A program made the position numbers and the translations under genes. A stretch of DNA of 64,000 nucleotides, from the NCBI RefSeq assembly GCF_003046315.1, contig NZ_PZZP01000001.1, positions 1,550,001-1,614,000 of the forward strand. Direction: 5' to 3'. Under the pieces are notes generated by a model that was not told where the DNA came from, did not search any database, and saw only the letters and a program-made list of their open reading frames with translations. The DNA is from Desmospora activa DSM 45169 (GTDB lineage: Bacteria > Bacillota > Bacilli > Thermoactinomycetales > DSM-45169). Positions 21,203 to 29,955 of this stretch are shown one piece after another. The first letter of the stretch is position 1. The number at the start of each line of letters is the position of its first letter.

Positions 21203-21703
21203 ATGATGGAAGAACAAGTACAATCGTATCAGCCCGAAGAAGTCCCCGCTGAGATTCAAAAATGGAACTGGGGTGCTTTTTTCCTAAACTGGATTTGGGG
21301 AATTGCCCATGGTGTTTGGATTTCTCTGTTATGCTTTATTCCTGTTGTTAATCTTGGAGTCGCCATTTATCTAGGACTTAAAGGAAATGAATTGGCCTGG
21401 AAAGCAAAAGCGTGGGAAAGCGTCGAGCACTTTCTACACAAGCAACGTCAGTGGTCTAAGTGGGGTATCATCATTTTTTGTGTTTCGATCGCCCTTAGCA
21501 TCATTTCCGCCATTGTCGGTACAGTATTGATTGGCGGCTTGATTGGCGGCGTCATGGGGGATGTAAACGATTTGAATCAAGAAATACAAAATTTTGAAGA
21601 TATCCAACAAGATTTGAATGATATGGAACAAGAGTTTAACCAAGAAACAGACGGATTTGACTCTGACTTTGACTCCGATTTTGATTCTGACTCTGAATTT
21701 TGA
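21203..21703 (+). CDS. Small membrane protein with an Asp/Ser-rich tail, function unknown
   Basis: A 166-residue protein. Residues 20-33 read IQKWNWGAFFLNWI and lead into a first hydrophobic region continuing to about residue 60; a second hydrophobic pair lies at about 93-120 (WGIIIFCVSIALSIISAIVG). The KWNWGAFFL...WGI...GNELAWK pattern recurs in small uncharacterised membrane proteins of Bacillota, some of them labelled ribonuclease G without good reason. The tail after residue 120 is acidic and ends in Asp-Ser-Asp-Phe repeats (FDSDFDSDFDSDSEF). AAGGAG precedes the ATG. It is transcribed opposite to its neighbours and is an insertion in the conserved dprA-topA order. Confidence 0.8.
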   Translation: MMEEQVQSYQPEEVPAEIQKWNWGAFFLNWIWGIAHGVWISLLCFIPVVNLGVAIYLGLKGNELAWKAKAWESVEHFLHKQRQWSKWGIIIFCVSIALSIISAIVGTVLIGGLIGGVMGDVNDLNQEIQNFEDIQQDLNDMEQEFNQETDGFDSDFDSDFDSDSEF

Positions 21704-21723
21704 TTTTCATTCTCCATCCAAAA

Positions 21724-21765
21724 AACAACCGGTCGGTGATCGCCGATCGGTTGTTTTCTTTTTAC
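21724..21765. terminator. Convergent terminator between the membrane-protein gene and dprA
   Basis: Hairpin with arms AACAACCG/CGGTTGTT (21724-21755), followed by TTTCTTTTT on the plus strand and a run of As upstream. It can serve both the plus-strand gene and dprA. Confidence 0.75.
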
Positions 21766-21773
21766 CGCCAGGG

Positions 21774-22895
21774 TTATCCCCTTCTCCTTTGAAAGCGTGC
21801 ACCCGGAAGTTGTTTCACAATCCCTTTCAACTGCAGCTGGATCAAATCCTGATGGAGAAAATCAAGTGGCCGTTCAACGGAAGCGGCCAACTCTTCCAGG
21901 GATAGCGGTCCTCGCTCCAAGTAAGCCAACAAAACCGCCTCTTCCTCCGTCAGTTCCAGTTTTTCTTCCATCGTATCTTCACTGTGATCAGAAGGTACAG
22001 GAGCATCGAGACGGTGATCAAATTCCTCAAAAATATCCTGCACTGTTACCACACATTTGGCACCTTGTTGAATCAGTCGCAATGCTCCTTGGCTCTGTGT
22101 GGAATGGATTGGTCCTGGTACGGCAAATACTTCCCTCCCCTGTTCCATGCTGCAATCGGCGGTAATGAGGGAGCCGCTTTTTTCCGCTGCTTCCACCACG
22201 ATCGTCCCCCAGCTCAATCCGCTGATAATACGATTCCGCTGTGGAAACAACCCCGGATGGGGGCGTGTACCTGGCGGCACCTCCGATACAACTGCGCCCG
22301 CCTGCACGATTCGCGCATACAGATCACGATGGTGTTTGGGGTAGACGACATCCACTCCCGAACCCAATACCGCCACGGTTTTCCCACTCGCCCCCAAAGC
22401 GGCACTGTGAGCTAAGCCATCCACCCCTGCCGCCATGCCACTGATAACCACCCACCCAGCTGCAGCCACTTTTTCAGCCAAGGTGGCAGCCGCATCTTTT
22501 CCATAGACTGTCGGCTTACGCGTTCCTACAATTGCTAACCCTGGTTGGGCCAACAGACTCGCATCCCCTTTTACATACAATACCCATGGCGGTTGTGGCA
22601 GCTCCTTTAACAGGGAAGGGTATTCGGTATCCCAACGGGTAACGGTATGTATCCTCCGCTTCTCCATCTCCAAGCGGACCTGGTTAACCCATTCGGCTGT
22701 CCATTTAGAAGCGATCCGCGTCAATACTCCGGAACGGACTCCCCGCTCCCGCGCGTTTTTTGCCACCGTTTCCGTCCACGGGGTAGAAGGGTCCCACCCC
22801 GCATCCAACAAATGACACAAGGTATGCCATCCGATTCCCTGAATCTGATGCATCGCGATTAGACCATCCCGCTTCTCCCACCTGATTAGCGGCAT
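21774..22895 (-). CDS. dprA: DNA processing protein DprA (Smf)
   Basis: Loads RecA on incoming single-stranded DNA during natural transformation. A helical N-terminal region (1-80) is followed by the Rossmann-like core: LAIVGTRKPTVYGKDAA, VVISGMAAGVDGLAHSAAL, VAVLGSGVDVVYPKHHRDLY, FPQRNRIISGLSWGTIVVEA, and GREVFAVPG. A C-terminal winged helix spans about 305-373 (LTEEEAVLLAYLERGPLSLEELA). The 373 residues are the full DprA length with this extra domain. It starts at ATG 22895 behind GAGGGAGG. It follows sucD and precedes topA as in B. subtilis. With the ComJ homologue at 57971 it points to competence genes in this genome. Confidence 0.96.
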   Translation of the reverse strand: MPLIRWEKRDGLIAMHQIQGIGWHTLCHLLDAGWDPSTPWTETVAKNARERGVRSGVLTRIASKWTAEWVNQVRLEMEKRRIHTVTRWDTEYPSLLKELPQPPWVLYVKGDASLLAQPGLAIVGTRKPTVYGKDAAATLAEKVAAAGWVVISGMAAGVDGLAHSAALGASGKTVAVLGSGVDVVYPKHHRDLYARIVQAGAVVSEVPPGTRPHPGLFPQRNRIISGLSWGTIVVEAAEKSGSLITADCSMEQGREVFAVPGPIHSTQSQGALRLIQQGAKCVVTVQDIFEEFDHRLDAPVPSDHSEDTMEEKLELTEEEAVLLAYLERGPLSLEELAASVERPLDFLHQDLIQLQLKGIVKQLPGARFQRRRG

Positions 22896-22983
22896 CAGCT
22901 GTCCTCCCTCTTGTTGGTCTGTAAGTTCAAAGAGTCTGTCACTTTGAGAGTACCCGACTCCCTTTCCTAACCTTCATTGATAA

Positions 22984-23013
22984 TAAAAAAAGGGACCTCC
23001 TGTAAGAGGTCCC
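22984..23013 (-). terminator. Terminator after sucD
   Basis: Hairpin GGGACCTC...GAGGTCCC (22992-23013), followed on the minus strand by seven Ts and ATTA. It ends sucC-sucD 14 bases past the stop. Confidence 0.9.
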
Positions 23014-23026
23014 CTCCTATTTGTTG

Positions 23027-23932
23027 TTAGTTCTTCGTGATGCAATCCGCCAGAAGGCCTTTCTCTTCCAGAACCTGGCTGAGCGTTTCGCCGATAACTG
23101 CAGGGGTGGGAGCAACAGCAACGCCACACTCTTTCAGCTTCGCGATTTTTTCCGCTGCCGTACCCTTTCCGCCAGAGATAATCGCCCCGGCGTGACCCAT
23201 CCGCTTTCCTGGAGGTGCGGTTTGACCACCGATAAAGCTGACCACCGGTTTGGTCATATTGGCGCGAATCCACTCTGCCGCTTCTTCCTCCGCGGTACCG
23301 CCAATCTCCCCGATCATAATGACTGCTGCTGTATCCGCATCCTGTTCAAATTCTTTTAGCACATCGATAAAATCGGTGCCGTTGACCGGGTCCCCACCGA
23401 TTCCGACGGCGGTGGATTGCCCAATCCCACGAGTGGTCAGTTGGTGAACCGCCTCATAGGTGAGCGTTCCGCTACGGGAGACAATCCCTACTTTTCCGGG
23501 AGTATGAATATAACCGGGCATAATTCCGATTTTGCACTCACCGGGGGTAATGACGCCTGGACAGTTGGGACCGACCAAGCGTGTTTTCTTCCCTTCCATA
23601 TACCGGCGTACTTTTACCATATCCAACACCGGAATTCCTTCCGTGATGCAAACGACCAAATCCAATTCCGCATCCACCGCTTCCATGATGGCGTCAGCGG
23701 CGAAAGCGGGGGGGACATAGATGGCGGAAGCGTTGGCGCCGGTAGCTTCTACCGCCTCTTTCACCGTGTTGAAGACCGGAACTCCTTCCACCTCGGTGCC
23801 GCCTTTGCCGGGGGTCACCCCGCCGACGATCTTGGTGCCGTATTCGATTGCTTGCTTGGTATGGAATAGCCCATTGGATCCTGTAATACCTTGGGTGATC
23901 ACTTTCGTATCTTGATTGACAAAGATGCTCAA
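23027..23932 (-). CDS. sucD: Succinyl-CoA synthetase alpha subunit
   Basis: With SucC converts succinyl-CoA to succinate with nucleoside triphosphate formation in the TCA cycle. The CoA-binding fold is near the start ([32 protein letters not shown]). The phosphorylated His lies in [37 protein letters not shown] and [15 protein letters not shown] are also typical. The 301 residues begin at TTG (23932) behind AAAGGCGGG; no better start is visible. It lies 40 bases after sucC. Confidence 0.96.
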   Translation of the reverse strand: MSIFVNQDTKVITQGITGSNGLFHTKQAIEYGTKIVGGVTPGKGGTEVEGVPVFNTVKEAVEATGANASAIYVPPAFAADAIMEAVDAELDLVVCITEGIPVLDMVKVRRYMEGKKTRLVGPNCPGVITPGECKIGIMPGYIHTPGKVGIVSRSGTLTYEAVHQLTTRGIGQSTAVGIGGDPVNGTDFIDVLKEFEQDADTAAVIMIGEIGGTAEEEAAEWIRANMTKPVVSFIGGQTAPPGKRMGHAGAIISGGKGTAAEKIAKLKECGVAVAPTPAVIGETLSQVLEEKGLLADCITKN

Positions 23933-23972
23933 GGTTGAACCCGCCTTTCCCGTTGAGTTGGTGTGGAGCCCG

Positions 23973-25133
23973 TCACTTCACCAGTGAAACGATCTTCTGC
24001 GCGGCATCTTCCATCGAATCCGCAGCCGTGATAGCAAGGCCAGACTCATTGAGGATCTTTTTCCCCAGTTCGACGTTAGTCCCTTCCAACCGGACCACTA
24101 GCGGACGATCCAAGCCGACTTGTTTGGCCGCCTCCACCACGCCGTTGGCAATGACGTCACATTTCATGATGCCACCGAAGATATTAACCAGAATCCCTTT
24201 TACATGGGGATCGTCCAAAATGATTTTAAACGCTTCCGTCACCTTCTCAGTGGTGGCACCGCCTCCCACATCGAGGAAGTTGGCCGGTTCCCCGCCGTAG
24301 TGTTTAATGATGTCCATAGTGGCCATAGCAAGACCGGCACCGTTCACCATACAACCGATATTGCCGTCTAGTGCGATATAGGAGAGGTCGTATTTGGAGG
24401 CTTGGATCTCTTTGGGGTCTTCCTCATCCAGATCCCGCAACTCCACAATGTCGGTATGGCGATACAACGCGTTGGAATCAAAGTTCAGCTTGGCGTCCAA
24501 CGCCATTACACGACCGTCTTCCGTGGTGATCAGCGGATTGATCTCAGCCAAGGAAGCATCTTTATCGACAAAGGCTTGATACAGTCCCAGCATAAATTTG
24601 ACCGCTTGGTTGGTCAGATTTTTGGGAATACCGATGGCATAGGCTAGTTGACGGGCTTGGAAAGGTGACAGGCCCACCGCGGGATCTACCGTCACTTTTT
24701 TTATCTTTTCCGGAGTGTTGGCAGCTACTTCTTCAATCTCGGTTCCGCCTTCCTCCGAGGCCATCATCGTAACACGGTTGTGGGAGCGATCGATCACCAC
24801 ACCGACGTAATATTCCTTTTGGATGGCGCATCCTTCTTCGACTAAGAGGCGCTTTACTTCTTTTCCTTCTGGACCGGTTTGATGCGTGACCAACGTTTTG
24901 CCCAAAAGCTCGGTGGCAATCGCTTTCACTTCATCCAAGCTGCGAGCCAGCTTCACTCCACCGGCCTTTCCACGTCCACCAGCGTGAATCTGGGCTTTTA
25001 CCACCCAGAGGTCACCACCGAGGTTTTGGGCCGCCTCCACCGCCTCATCTGGCGAAAAAGCCACTTGGCCGCGGGGAACCACCGCTCCGTACTGTTTTAA
25101 GACTTCTTTTCCTTGGTACTCATGTACGTTCAT
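23973..25133 (-). CDS. sucC: Succinyl-CoA synthetase beta subunit
   Basis: Nucleotide-binding subunit of succinyl-CoA synthetase. The N-terminal ATP-grasp domain starts [22 protein letters not shown] and contains [20 protein letters not shown]. The C-terminal domain has [30 protein letters not shown] and [20 protein letters not shown]. The 386 residues are the normal length. The ATG follows GGGGGATGGAGC. Only 89 bases separate it from the lipoprotein gene upstream and no clear terminator was seen in that gap, so some read-through is possible. Confidence 0.97.
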   Translation of the reverse strand: MNVHEYQGKEVLKQYGAVVPRGQVAFSPDEAVEAAQNLGGDLWVVKAQIHAGGRGKAGGVKLARSLDEVKAIATELLGKTLVTHQTGPEGKEVKRLLVEEGCAIQKEYYVGVVIDRSHNRVTMMASEEGGTEIEEVAANTPEKIKKVTVDPAVGLSPFQARQLAYAIGIPKNLTNQAVKFMLGLYQAFVDKDASLAEINPLITTEDGRVMALDAKLNFDSNALYRHTDIVELRDLDEEDPKEIQASKYDLSYIALDGNIGCMVNGAGLAMATMDIIKHYGGEPANFLDVGGGATTEKVTEAFKIILDDPHVKGILVNIFGGIMKCDVIANGVVEAAKQVGLDRPLVVRLEGTNVELGKKILNESGLAITAADSMEDAAQKIVSLVK

Positions 25134-25222
25134 GCTCCATCCCCCTATCCATCAAAATGTTTCCGTTTTTGGTTGCGATCACTTGAAGACCGGCCCCAGC
25201 CACATCGAGCGGGGATTTTCGC

Positions 25223-26362
25223 TCACCCTTTTCCGGCTAAGGAACGAGCCTGTCGGTCAATGCCATGGCAAGGGATGATGGGCCCTTTTTCCAGACGATA
25301 ACCGTTTTCAAAAATCTCCACTGGACGAACCTGTTCGGCTCTCTGAAAGTATAGCGTAAGAAGCAGCTCTTTGCCAACCGCCGCTCGATTGTTATGATTA
25401 CAGGCATGCGCCTTGCGCAGCCATTGGCGTACCGCCTCTTCCCCATCGGCGGACGGCGGATACGGATCTTGTTTTTGCTCTGGTACGCCGGTCGCCATTA
25501 ACTCTCCCTCCAAAAGCGATCGAATATCCTCCGATGAAAGCGATTGTGGAAGCAAGAGCTCCTGCGCCCGTCTGTAGCCGCTATCTTCCCCTTCAAACAA
25601 ATACGTTTCCGCACCGTAAACAAGCAAAAAGCGGTGCTCATCCAACAGCTGAAGCGAAGCGGGCTGACTCAATCCACGCACTTCCACTTCATAAGCAGGA
25701 AAAAGCGAAGCGCCTTCCAGCTCTCCCGGATCGGAGATTTGAAATTCCGACTGGGTCAACATATTGATCCATTGTTCGTCTCCCTCATCCGACCAATCCG
25801 ATTGTTGGCCGGTATCGCGAGCGTGCAGGCGGAAAGATGATCCGGCGGTAATCTCAGTCAACCGTTGTTGGGCCAATGCAGCCATCGATACCGCATAAAG
25901 ATCGTGGGCCACTTCTCCCCGGTATCGCTTTCCGCGCCAATAAGCGCCATCACTCCCCAGGCGAAAAAGAAAAGGCTCCTCTCCTCGAATACGGATAACC
26001 CAAACCAACGGATAGTCGCGATCAATCAGATCATGCGCTGAAACGGATTTTCCTGATGCTTGCAGCAGCTTGTTCCAATCCCTTATGTAGGCGCGTTGGG
26101 TCATGTCCAACCGCTTTCCTTCCGGAGTGATTAAGCCGGCTTCCTGAACCACCTTTTCCTCACCGTTGACCACTAATCGGATCGGTTGATCAAAGCGGTC
26201 GTCCGTTTGCGAAGATGCTGTCTCCGCCTGGGACAACGGTCCATAATCGAGGGAACATCCTCCCAGCAGCGACGGAATCAGCAACCACGCCAACCATCGC
26301 CGGACAACACCCACGAAAGGGAGGGCTGATCGCTCAGCCCTCCGCCGTGTTTCATTTTTCAC
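25223..26362 (-). CDS. Lipoprotein of unknown function, coupled to a 46-residue membrane peptide
   Basis: A predicted lipoprotein of 379 residues if translation starts at the GTG at 26362, which overlaps the stop of the small gene upstream (GTGA). The n-region is long and basic, the hydrophobic stretch is WLAWLLIPSLLGGC, and the lipobox Cys is residue 36. A GTG at 26314 would give a more usual signal length. The mature part has no family I recognise. It contains VIRIRGEEPFLFRLGSDGAYW in the middle and ends with NRAAVGKELLLTLYFQRAEQ. A 10-bp hairpin (26320-26343) lies inside the first codons and could tune translation or stop transcription between the two genes. Confidence 0.75.
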   Translation of the reverse strand: MKNETRRRAERSALPFVGVVRRWLAWLLIPSLLGGCSLDYGPLSQAETASSQTDDRFDQPIRLVVNGEEKVVQEAGLITPEGKRLDMTQRAYIRDWNKLLQASGKSVSAHDLIDRDYPLVWVIRIRGEEPFLFRLGSDGAYWRGKRYRGEVAHDLYAVSMAALAQQRLTEITAGSSFRLHARDTGQQSDWSDEGDEQWINMLTQSEFQISDPGELEGASLFPAYEVEVRGLSQPASLQLLDEHRFLLVYGAETYLFEGEDSGYRRAQELLLPQSLSSEDIRSLLEGELMATGVPEQKQDPYPPSADGEEAVRQWLRKAHACNHNNRAAVGKELLLTLYFQRAEQVRPVEIFENGYRLEKGPIIPCHGIDRQARSLAGKG

Positions 26363-26499
26363 TTGAGGAAAAAGGCCAACACGCCCCCAACCAGCGCGAT
26401 GCCCATAAAAAAGGCGGTAAAAACCATCGTTCCCACGACCATGTCCAGAAAATCGTTTTCCCGGTTTTCGTGGTTGTTGGAGTTTACATCGGTGCTCAT
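26359..26499 (-). CDS. 46-residue single-pass membrane peptide
   Basis: ATG at 26499 behind GCAGGAGGGTGG encodes a polar N-terminus (MSTDVNSNNHENRENDFLDM) and one hydrophobic helix (VVGTMVFTAFFMGIALVGGVLAFFLK). The stop overlaps the GTG of the lipoprotein gene by four bases, the usual mark of translational coupling. The ribosome site is near ideal and the protein is a clean single-span design, so I take it as real despite its size. An extended -10 promoter (TGCTATACT, -10 at 26585-26590) lies about 90 bases upstream. Function unknown. Confidence 0.7.
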   Translation of the reverse strand: MSTDVNSNNHENRENDFLDMVVGTMVFTAFFMGIALVGGVLAFFLK

Positions 26500-26659
26500 G
26501 ATCCACCCTCCTGCATTTTAGCCTTTTTATAGAGGCCTGTCTTTGCGTGGAACGGATAAGTTCCGCGATACAACTTCCTTGTACAGTATAGCATGCTTTT
26601 GCGGCGGGGAAAACAATCACTCGAGCGAAAGATGCCCCCTAGCCATCAAGCCCCTTTCC

Positions 26660-26926
26660 TCAATCAACCCCAATCATACCCGTACTCCCCGTCATCCCGC
26701 ATCTTGAAAAAGACCAGTCTTCCAATGCGGCAGCCAACACCCGCTCCCGTTTAAATCGTCGATACGCGCGCTTGTGCAGACAATAGACCAGAATATCTGC
26801 TCGACTTATCGACTGAACTCGTACCCATCGCTGTGTGATACATCCCTTTTGATCCAAGTAAATCATTTGCACAGGGACTTCTTGTCGAATTGCTTGCCGC
26901 AAGGTTTCATCAATCATTGCACTCAC
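26660..26926 (-). CDS. Small WYL-like protein behind a LexA-type box
   Basis: The 88-residue frame (85 from the ATG at 26917) reads like the short WYL-type domain of Bacillota: RQEVPVQMIYLDQKGCITQRWV, then VRVQSISRADILVYCLHKRAYRRF, then KRERVLAA. WYL and the related YolD proteins bind nucleic acids or ligands and often control DNA-damage functions. The ribosome site is poor for either start. The promoter carries GAACATTTGTTC just after the -10 element, matching the Bacillus LexA operator core. The last 20 residues (SRCGMTGSTGMIGVD) are atypical. Confidence 0.7.
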   Translation of the reverse strand: MSAMIDETLRQAIRQEVPVQMIYLDQKGCITQRWVRVQSISRADILVYCLHKRAYRRFKRERVLAAALEDWSFSRCGMTGSTGMIGVD

Positions 26927-26931
26927 ATCCG

Positions 26932-26982
26932 GAACATTTGTTCTTGAACCTTATTATATGCAAACCGATCAAATTGATTCAA
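26932..26982 (-). promoter_or_regulatory. Promoter with a LexA (SOS) box
   Basis: TTGAAT (26977-26982) and TATAAT (26953-26958), 18 apart. GAAC-ATTT-GTTC lies at 26932-26943, roughly over the transcription start, and fits the B. subtilis LexA core GAACN4GTTC. It faces the WYL-like gene. Confidence 0.6.
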
Positions 26983-27062
26983 TTTCTAAATTTTGGAGTC
27001 CCCCTGGATTAAAGCGGTTGCTTTCGGTTAACACTAACTAAAAAGAATAAGGAGGGAGTCCA

Positions 27063-27539
27063 TTGATCACTTCCCGCCAGTGGTTGCAGCTTAGTCTCGC
27101 ATTTGTATTTGTTCTGATCGGAACGACTGCCCTGCGTCCCATTCCATGGACGAACGGTAACACAATGATGGAAGAAGTGGAGGAGGTGGCAACGCCGCCT
27201 CACGAAGAGCAAACGTACCATCTGGTCACCACCGAGTTTGAAACCCGGATCGGAGGAAAAGTGATCGAGGTGTACCGCTGGGACCCTGGAGTGATCGTTG
27301 TTCACAAAGGAGACCGGGTTCGTCTAGTTCTACACGGAATCCACGGCAAGGAGCATCATTTCACCCTGGAAGGCTATAATCAATCAGGAACCGTTAAAAA
27401 AGGACAATCCACCACCGTTCGCTTTGAAGCCGACCGAGCAGGTACCTTTCGCTTAATCTGCCACAACCATCAGCAAAAAGAAAACAAAGGTCCGATGATC
27501 GCTTATATCACCGTATTGGATCAGGAATCCTCTTCGTAA
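27063..27539 (+). CDS. Membrane-anchored cupredoxin-like protein
   Basis: The 158 residues start at TTG (27063) behind AAGGAGGGAG. One N-terminal hydrophobic anchor (LQLSLAFVFVLIGTTAL) is followed by a domain outside the membrane that resembles the copper domains of cytochrome oxidase subunit II and nitrous-oxide reductase. The segment VIVVHKGDRVRLVLHGIHGK is followed by EHHFTLEGYN, and the loop RAGTFRLICHNHQQKENKGPM supplies Cys, His and Met ligands. A second Cys for a binuclear CuA site is absent, so a mononuclear site is more likely. It stands alone between divergent and convergent neighbours. Electron transfer or copper handling is inference. Confidence 0.8.
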   Translation: MITSRQWLQLSLAFVFVLIGTTALRPIPWTNGNTMMEEVEEVATPPHEEQTYHLVTTEFETRIGGKVIEVYRWDPGVIVVHKGDRVRLVLHGIHGKEHHFTLEGYNQSGTVKKGQSTTVRFEADRAGTFRLICHNHQQKENKGPMIAYITVLDQESSS

Positions 27540-27542
27540 TAA

Positions 27543-27575
27543 GATAAAAAAACCCCTGGATTGGTTCCAGGGGCT
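27543..27575. terminator. Convergent terminator
   Basis: Hairpin CCCCTGGA...TCCAGGGG (27553-27573) with seven Ts on the minus strand. It ends the phosphopantetheinyl transferase gene and may also stop the cupredoxin transcript. Confidence 0.8.
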
Positions 27576-27587
27576 GATTATCCTCGC

Positions 27588-28268
27588 TTACAAAAACCCT
27601 TTTCGTACACACAACGCCGCCTCATACCCTGGAGTAATATGAATCGAAACCACTTCCCATTGGGCTCCCTCACAATCTACATGTTCGTAATGATCCGGTT
27701 GCCACCCAACTGAAAAACCGGGAAGAGAACGGGATAATCCCTCTCCTGCCGCTTTAACCACTGCTTCTTTGCGCGTCCATAATCGAAAAAAAGCCACTTG
27801 CCGATCCTTTTCCTGCAATTGGATCCATTCCGCCTTCTCCGAAGCGCTCATCACCAGATCCGCCAGCTTATCTACTTCCATCTCGGGACGGATCCGTTCC
27901 AAATCTACACCTACAGGGGAATGAGCGGAAACAGCAATACAAACATAATCGTGGGAATGGGAAAGATTAAATGCCCAATCATATCCCTGTAACATCGGCT
28001 TTCCATACGGGCCATATTGAAAACGAAGGGATTCCGGCTTTTTTCCTGTCAAAGACGATAAAAGGTAACGTAACAACCCTCTGCTTACAATAAATCGTTC
28101 TCGATCCCGTGGCCGAATCAGACGTCGAGCACGGTCCACTTCTTCCGCCGACAAACAATTTTCCATGTTTTCTACTAAGGAAAGCGGCTGATCCAATGAG
28201 GCCCACCATATGTGAACGCTCCCCACTTGCTTTTCGTTCAATTCTGAAAGCCATTCGGAGATAGACAT
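27588..28268 (-). CDS. 4'-phosphopantetheinyl transferase, Sfp family
   Basis: Transfers 4'-phosphopantetheine from CoA to carrier domains of nonribosomal peptide or polyketide synthases, or to fatty-acid ACP. The 226 residues match Sfp. Key motifs are FNLSHSHDYVCIAVS, the Mg-binding VGVDLERIRPE and FFRLWTRKEAVVKAAGEGLSR. The ATG at 28268 follows GGGGTGAATAG. No carrier-protein synthase lies in this window, so its client is elsewhere. The gene is monocistronic with its own terminator. It could be sfp or an AcpS substitute; the sequence alone does not decide. Confidence 0.92.
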   Translation of the reverse strand: MSISEWLSELNEKQVGSVHIWWASLDQPLSLVENMENCLSAEEVDRARRLIRPRDRERFIVSRGLLRYLLSSLTGKKPESLRFQYGPYGKPMLQGYDWAFNLSHSHDYVCIAVSAHSPVGVDLERIRPEMEVDKLADLVMSASEKAEWIQLQEKDRQVAFFRLWTRKEAVVKAAGEGLSRSLPGFSVGWQPDHYEHVDCEGAQWEVVSIHITPGYEAALCVRKGFL

Positions 28269-28474
28269 CTATTCACCCCGCTACACCGATAGTAAAAGGG
28301 TATCATCTTGTTCATTTTGACACTCCTTACTACCGTAACAGTCATCAATTAAGACGCAATAAAAGAAAATCAGCGTTTTTGTAATCCTTCCTCCGTCTCG
28401 TTTACTAGCCTCACTCCCATCACCCGTGATATAGTTGAGGAACCATCATACGTATCAACATAGGAGGATAACCT

Positions 28475-28906
28475 TTGCAAGTCCACTTTCAAACACCCCA
28501 TCAATATGTCTTTGTCTACGAAAATGTGAAACACCTGCTTCTGCTGTGGCCCAAAGAGGCGAAAAAGCAGTTGTATATCGCGGAAGAACGGAATGAGACG
28601 CTAGAGTTGCTCTATCCCGGCGAAACCTATGAAGAGATGATATTGGATCAAGTGGACTCGATCTTTTTTTGTCAGTTAGAGACGGAAGACGGTCTGGTGC
28701 CGGTTGTGCTAGGTGCGACGTTTCGCTATCGCGAGAGGGTGATAGCCATGTACTACAACCGTGAGAATCCCAATGGTCCCCCCTTCTTTTTCGCTCTTGA
28801 AAATGGAGACTTAATCGATATTCCCGATGAGGAATACGAGGCGGTGGTACGTACGTTTTTACGCGAGTTTCCTGAATATATCCAAGATGGGGAGAAGCAT
28901 GGGTGA
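28475..28906 (+). CDS. Hypothetical acidic cytoplasmic protein
   Basis: A 143-residue protein starting at TTG (28475) behind AGGAGGATAACC. No signal peptide or membrane segment. The order of beta-like segments with a final IDIPDEEYEAVVRTFLREFPEYI faintly recalls DUF1292-type proteins, but I cannot assign it. It is alone, between divergent sfp and a metallophosphoesterase remnant on the other strand. Confidence 0.7.
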   Translation: MQVHFQTPHQYVFVYENVKHLLLLWPKEAKKQLYIAEERNETLELLYPGETYEEMILDQVDSIFFCQLETEDGLVPVVLGATFRYRERVIAMYYNRENPNGPPFFFALENGDLIDIPDEEYEAVVRTFLREFPEYIQDGEKHG

Positions 28907-28912
28907 TCGCCA

Positions 28913-29146
28913 TCAATCACGGGTCAACGTAAACACCGATATTTCAGGGCGGCACCAAAACCGAAACGGCAATATGGTGGTCCCAATTCCTCTATTGGTA
29001 TAAAGCACTGTTTCCTTGACCGTATAAAGTCCGCTCGGATACTTCCCACCCATGGGCGGTGTCACAATGGGATCGAAAAACGGGAGACGAATCTGTCCGC
29101 CATGACTATGGCCAGAAAGTTGAAAATCGATTGATAGAGGCAAATC
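28913..29146 (-). pseudogene. Metallophosphoesterase remnant (C-terminal third)
   Basis: From about 29146 to the stop at 28913 the frame reads like the last 75-80 residues of a YkuE/YaeI-type metallophosphoesterase: FQLSGHSHGGQIRLPFFDPI, then YPSGLYTVKETVLYTNRGIG, then FRFWCRPEISVFTL. The GHSHGGQ motif supplies metal-binding His residues. The N-terminal two thirds, with the DxH and GNHD motifs, are absent. Upstream in frame the sequence has no resemblance and includes a terminator-like hairpin (29185-29213). No start with a ribosome site was found, so this is a decayed gene. Confidence 0.75.
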
Positions 29147-29184
29147 ACAGTCAATGGGTTTCCCCGATGATTTTTGTTTTGTGA

Positions 29185-29226
29185 AAAGCTCTCCCTTCTC
29201 GCGGGAGAGCTTTGGCTTTTTCACCG
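29185..29226 (+). terminator. Terminator-like hairpin upstream of the metallophosphoesterase remnant
   Basis: Perfect 11-bp arms AAAGCTCTCCC (29185-29195) and GGGAGAGCTTT (29203-29213), then GGCTTTTTC on the plus strand. It may be left over from the gene order before the deletion. Confidence 0.5.
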
Positions 29227-29331
29227 TTTTCATTGAGGTAACGGGGCGATCAGACAACCTTTAAATTTGACGATTGTCCGACACAGACTGAAGGGTACAC
29301 TACCCGAAAGTCCCGCGCCTTTGTAAAAGCC

Positions 29332-29955
29332 TTAAATCGGCTTCAATACCGCCCGCACCGGACTGCCGTCGGCATCTTGCAAGGGTAGCGGAAAAGCGAC
29401 CAACTCATACCGGCCAGGCTTGACGCCATCCAAAACCGCTCCCTCCAAAATGTGTATGCCATGGCGAGCCAAGGCGTGGTGAGCAGGCAAATCCTTACTA
29501 TCCAACGGGTCAACTGAAGGAAGATCCAGTCCCAACAGTTGAACTCCCCGTTCTTGCAACCACGGTGCCAACGCCGGATCTACCAGAGGAATCGTCTCCG
29601 GAAAGCGCGAGCGGTCAATCCAGGCATCGGTACGGATGAGAAGCCGTGTTACGCCGGAGATATCGGTTTGCGCCAGCGCCTCGGGATGGAGCCGCTCGAT
29701 TCCCTCCAGCACCACCACCAGTGTCGGACCAGCATATACCGACAAATCCAGCTCTCCTACCCGCTTTCCCTCTTTCTCAAAATGAAAAGGAGCGTCGATA
29801 TGGGTGCCGGTATGGGTGCTCATGGTGATCTGGCCCACATTGACGGAGCCGCTCTGCTCCTTTGTCCATGTCAACCCATAGGAAAACGGAGTATCCCCCG
29901 GCCAGACCGGCACCTTGGCATGCAACGGCTGGGAAATATCGATCCAGCCACTCAT
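29332..29955 (-). CDS. kynB: Kynurenine formamidase
   Basis: Hydrolyses N-formylkynurenine to kynurenine and formate, the second step of tryptophan breakdown. The 207 residues are the bacterial cyclase-like fold. The zinc-binding signature is [14 protein letters not shown], with [11 protein letters not shown] near the start and [15 protein letters not shown] later. The ATG at 29955 overlaps the kynU stop by four bases, so it is translated from the same message. It is the last gene of kynA-kynU-kynB. Confidence 0.96.
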   Translation of the reverse strand: MSGWIDISQPLHAKVPVWPGDTPFSYGLTWTKEQSGSVNVGQITMSTHTGTHIDAPFHFEKEGKRVGELDLSVYAGPTLVVVLEGIERLHPEALAQTDISGVTRLLIRTDAWIDRSRFPETIPLVDPALAPWLQERGVQLLGLDLPSVDPLDSKDLPAHHALARHGIHILEGAVLDGVKPGRYELVAFPLPLQDADGSPVRAVLKPI

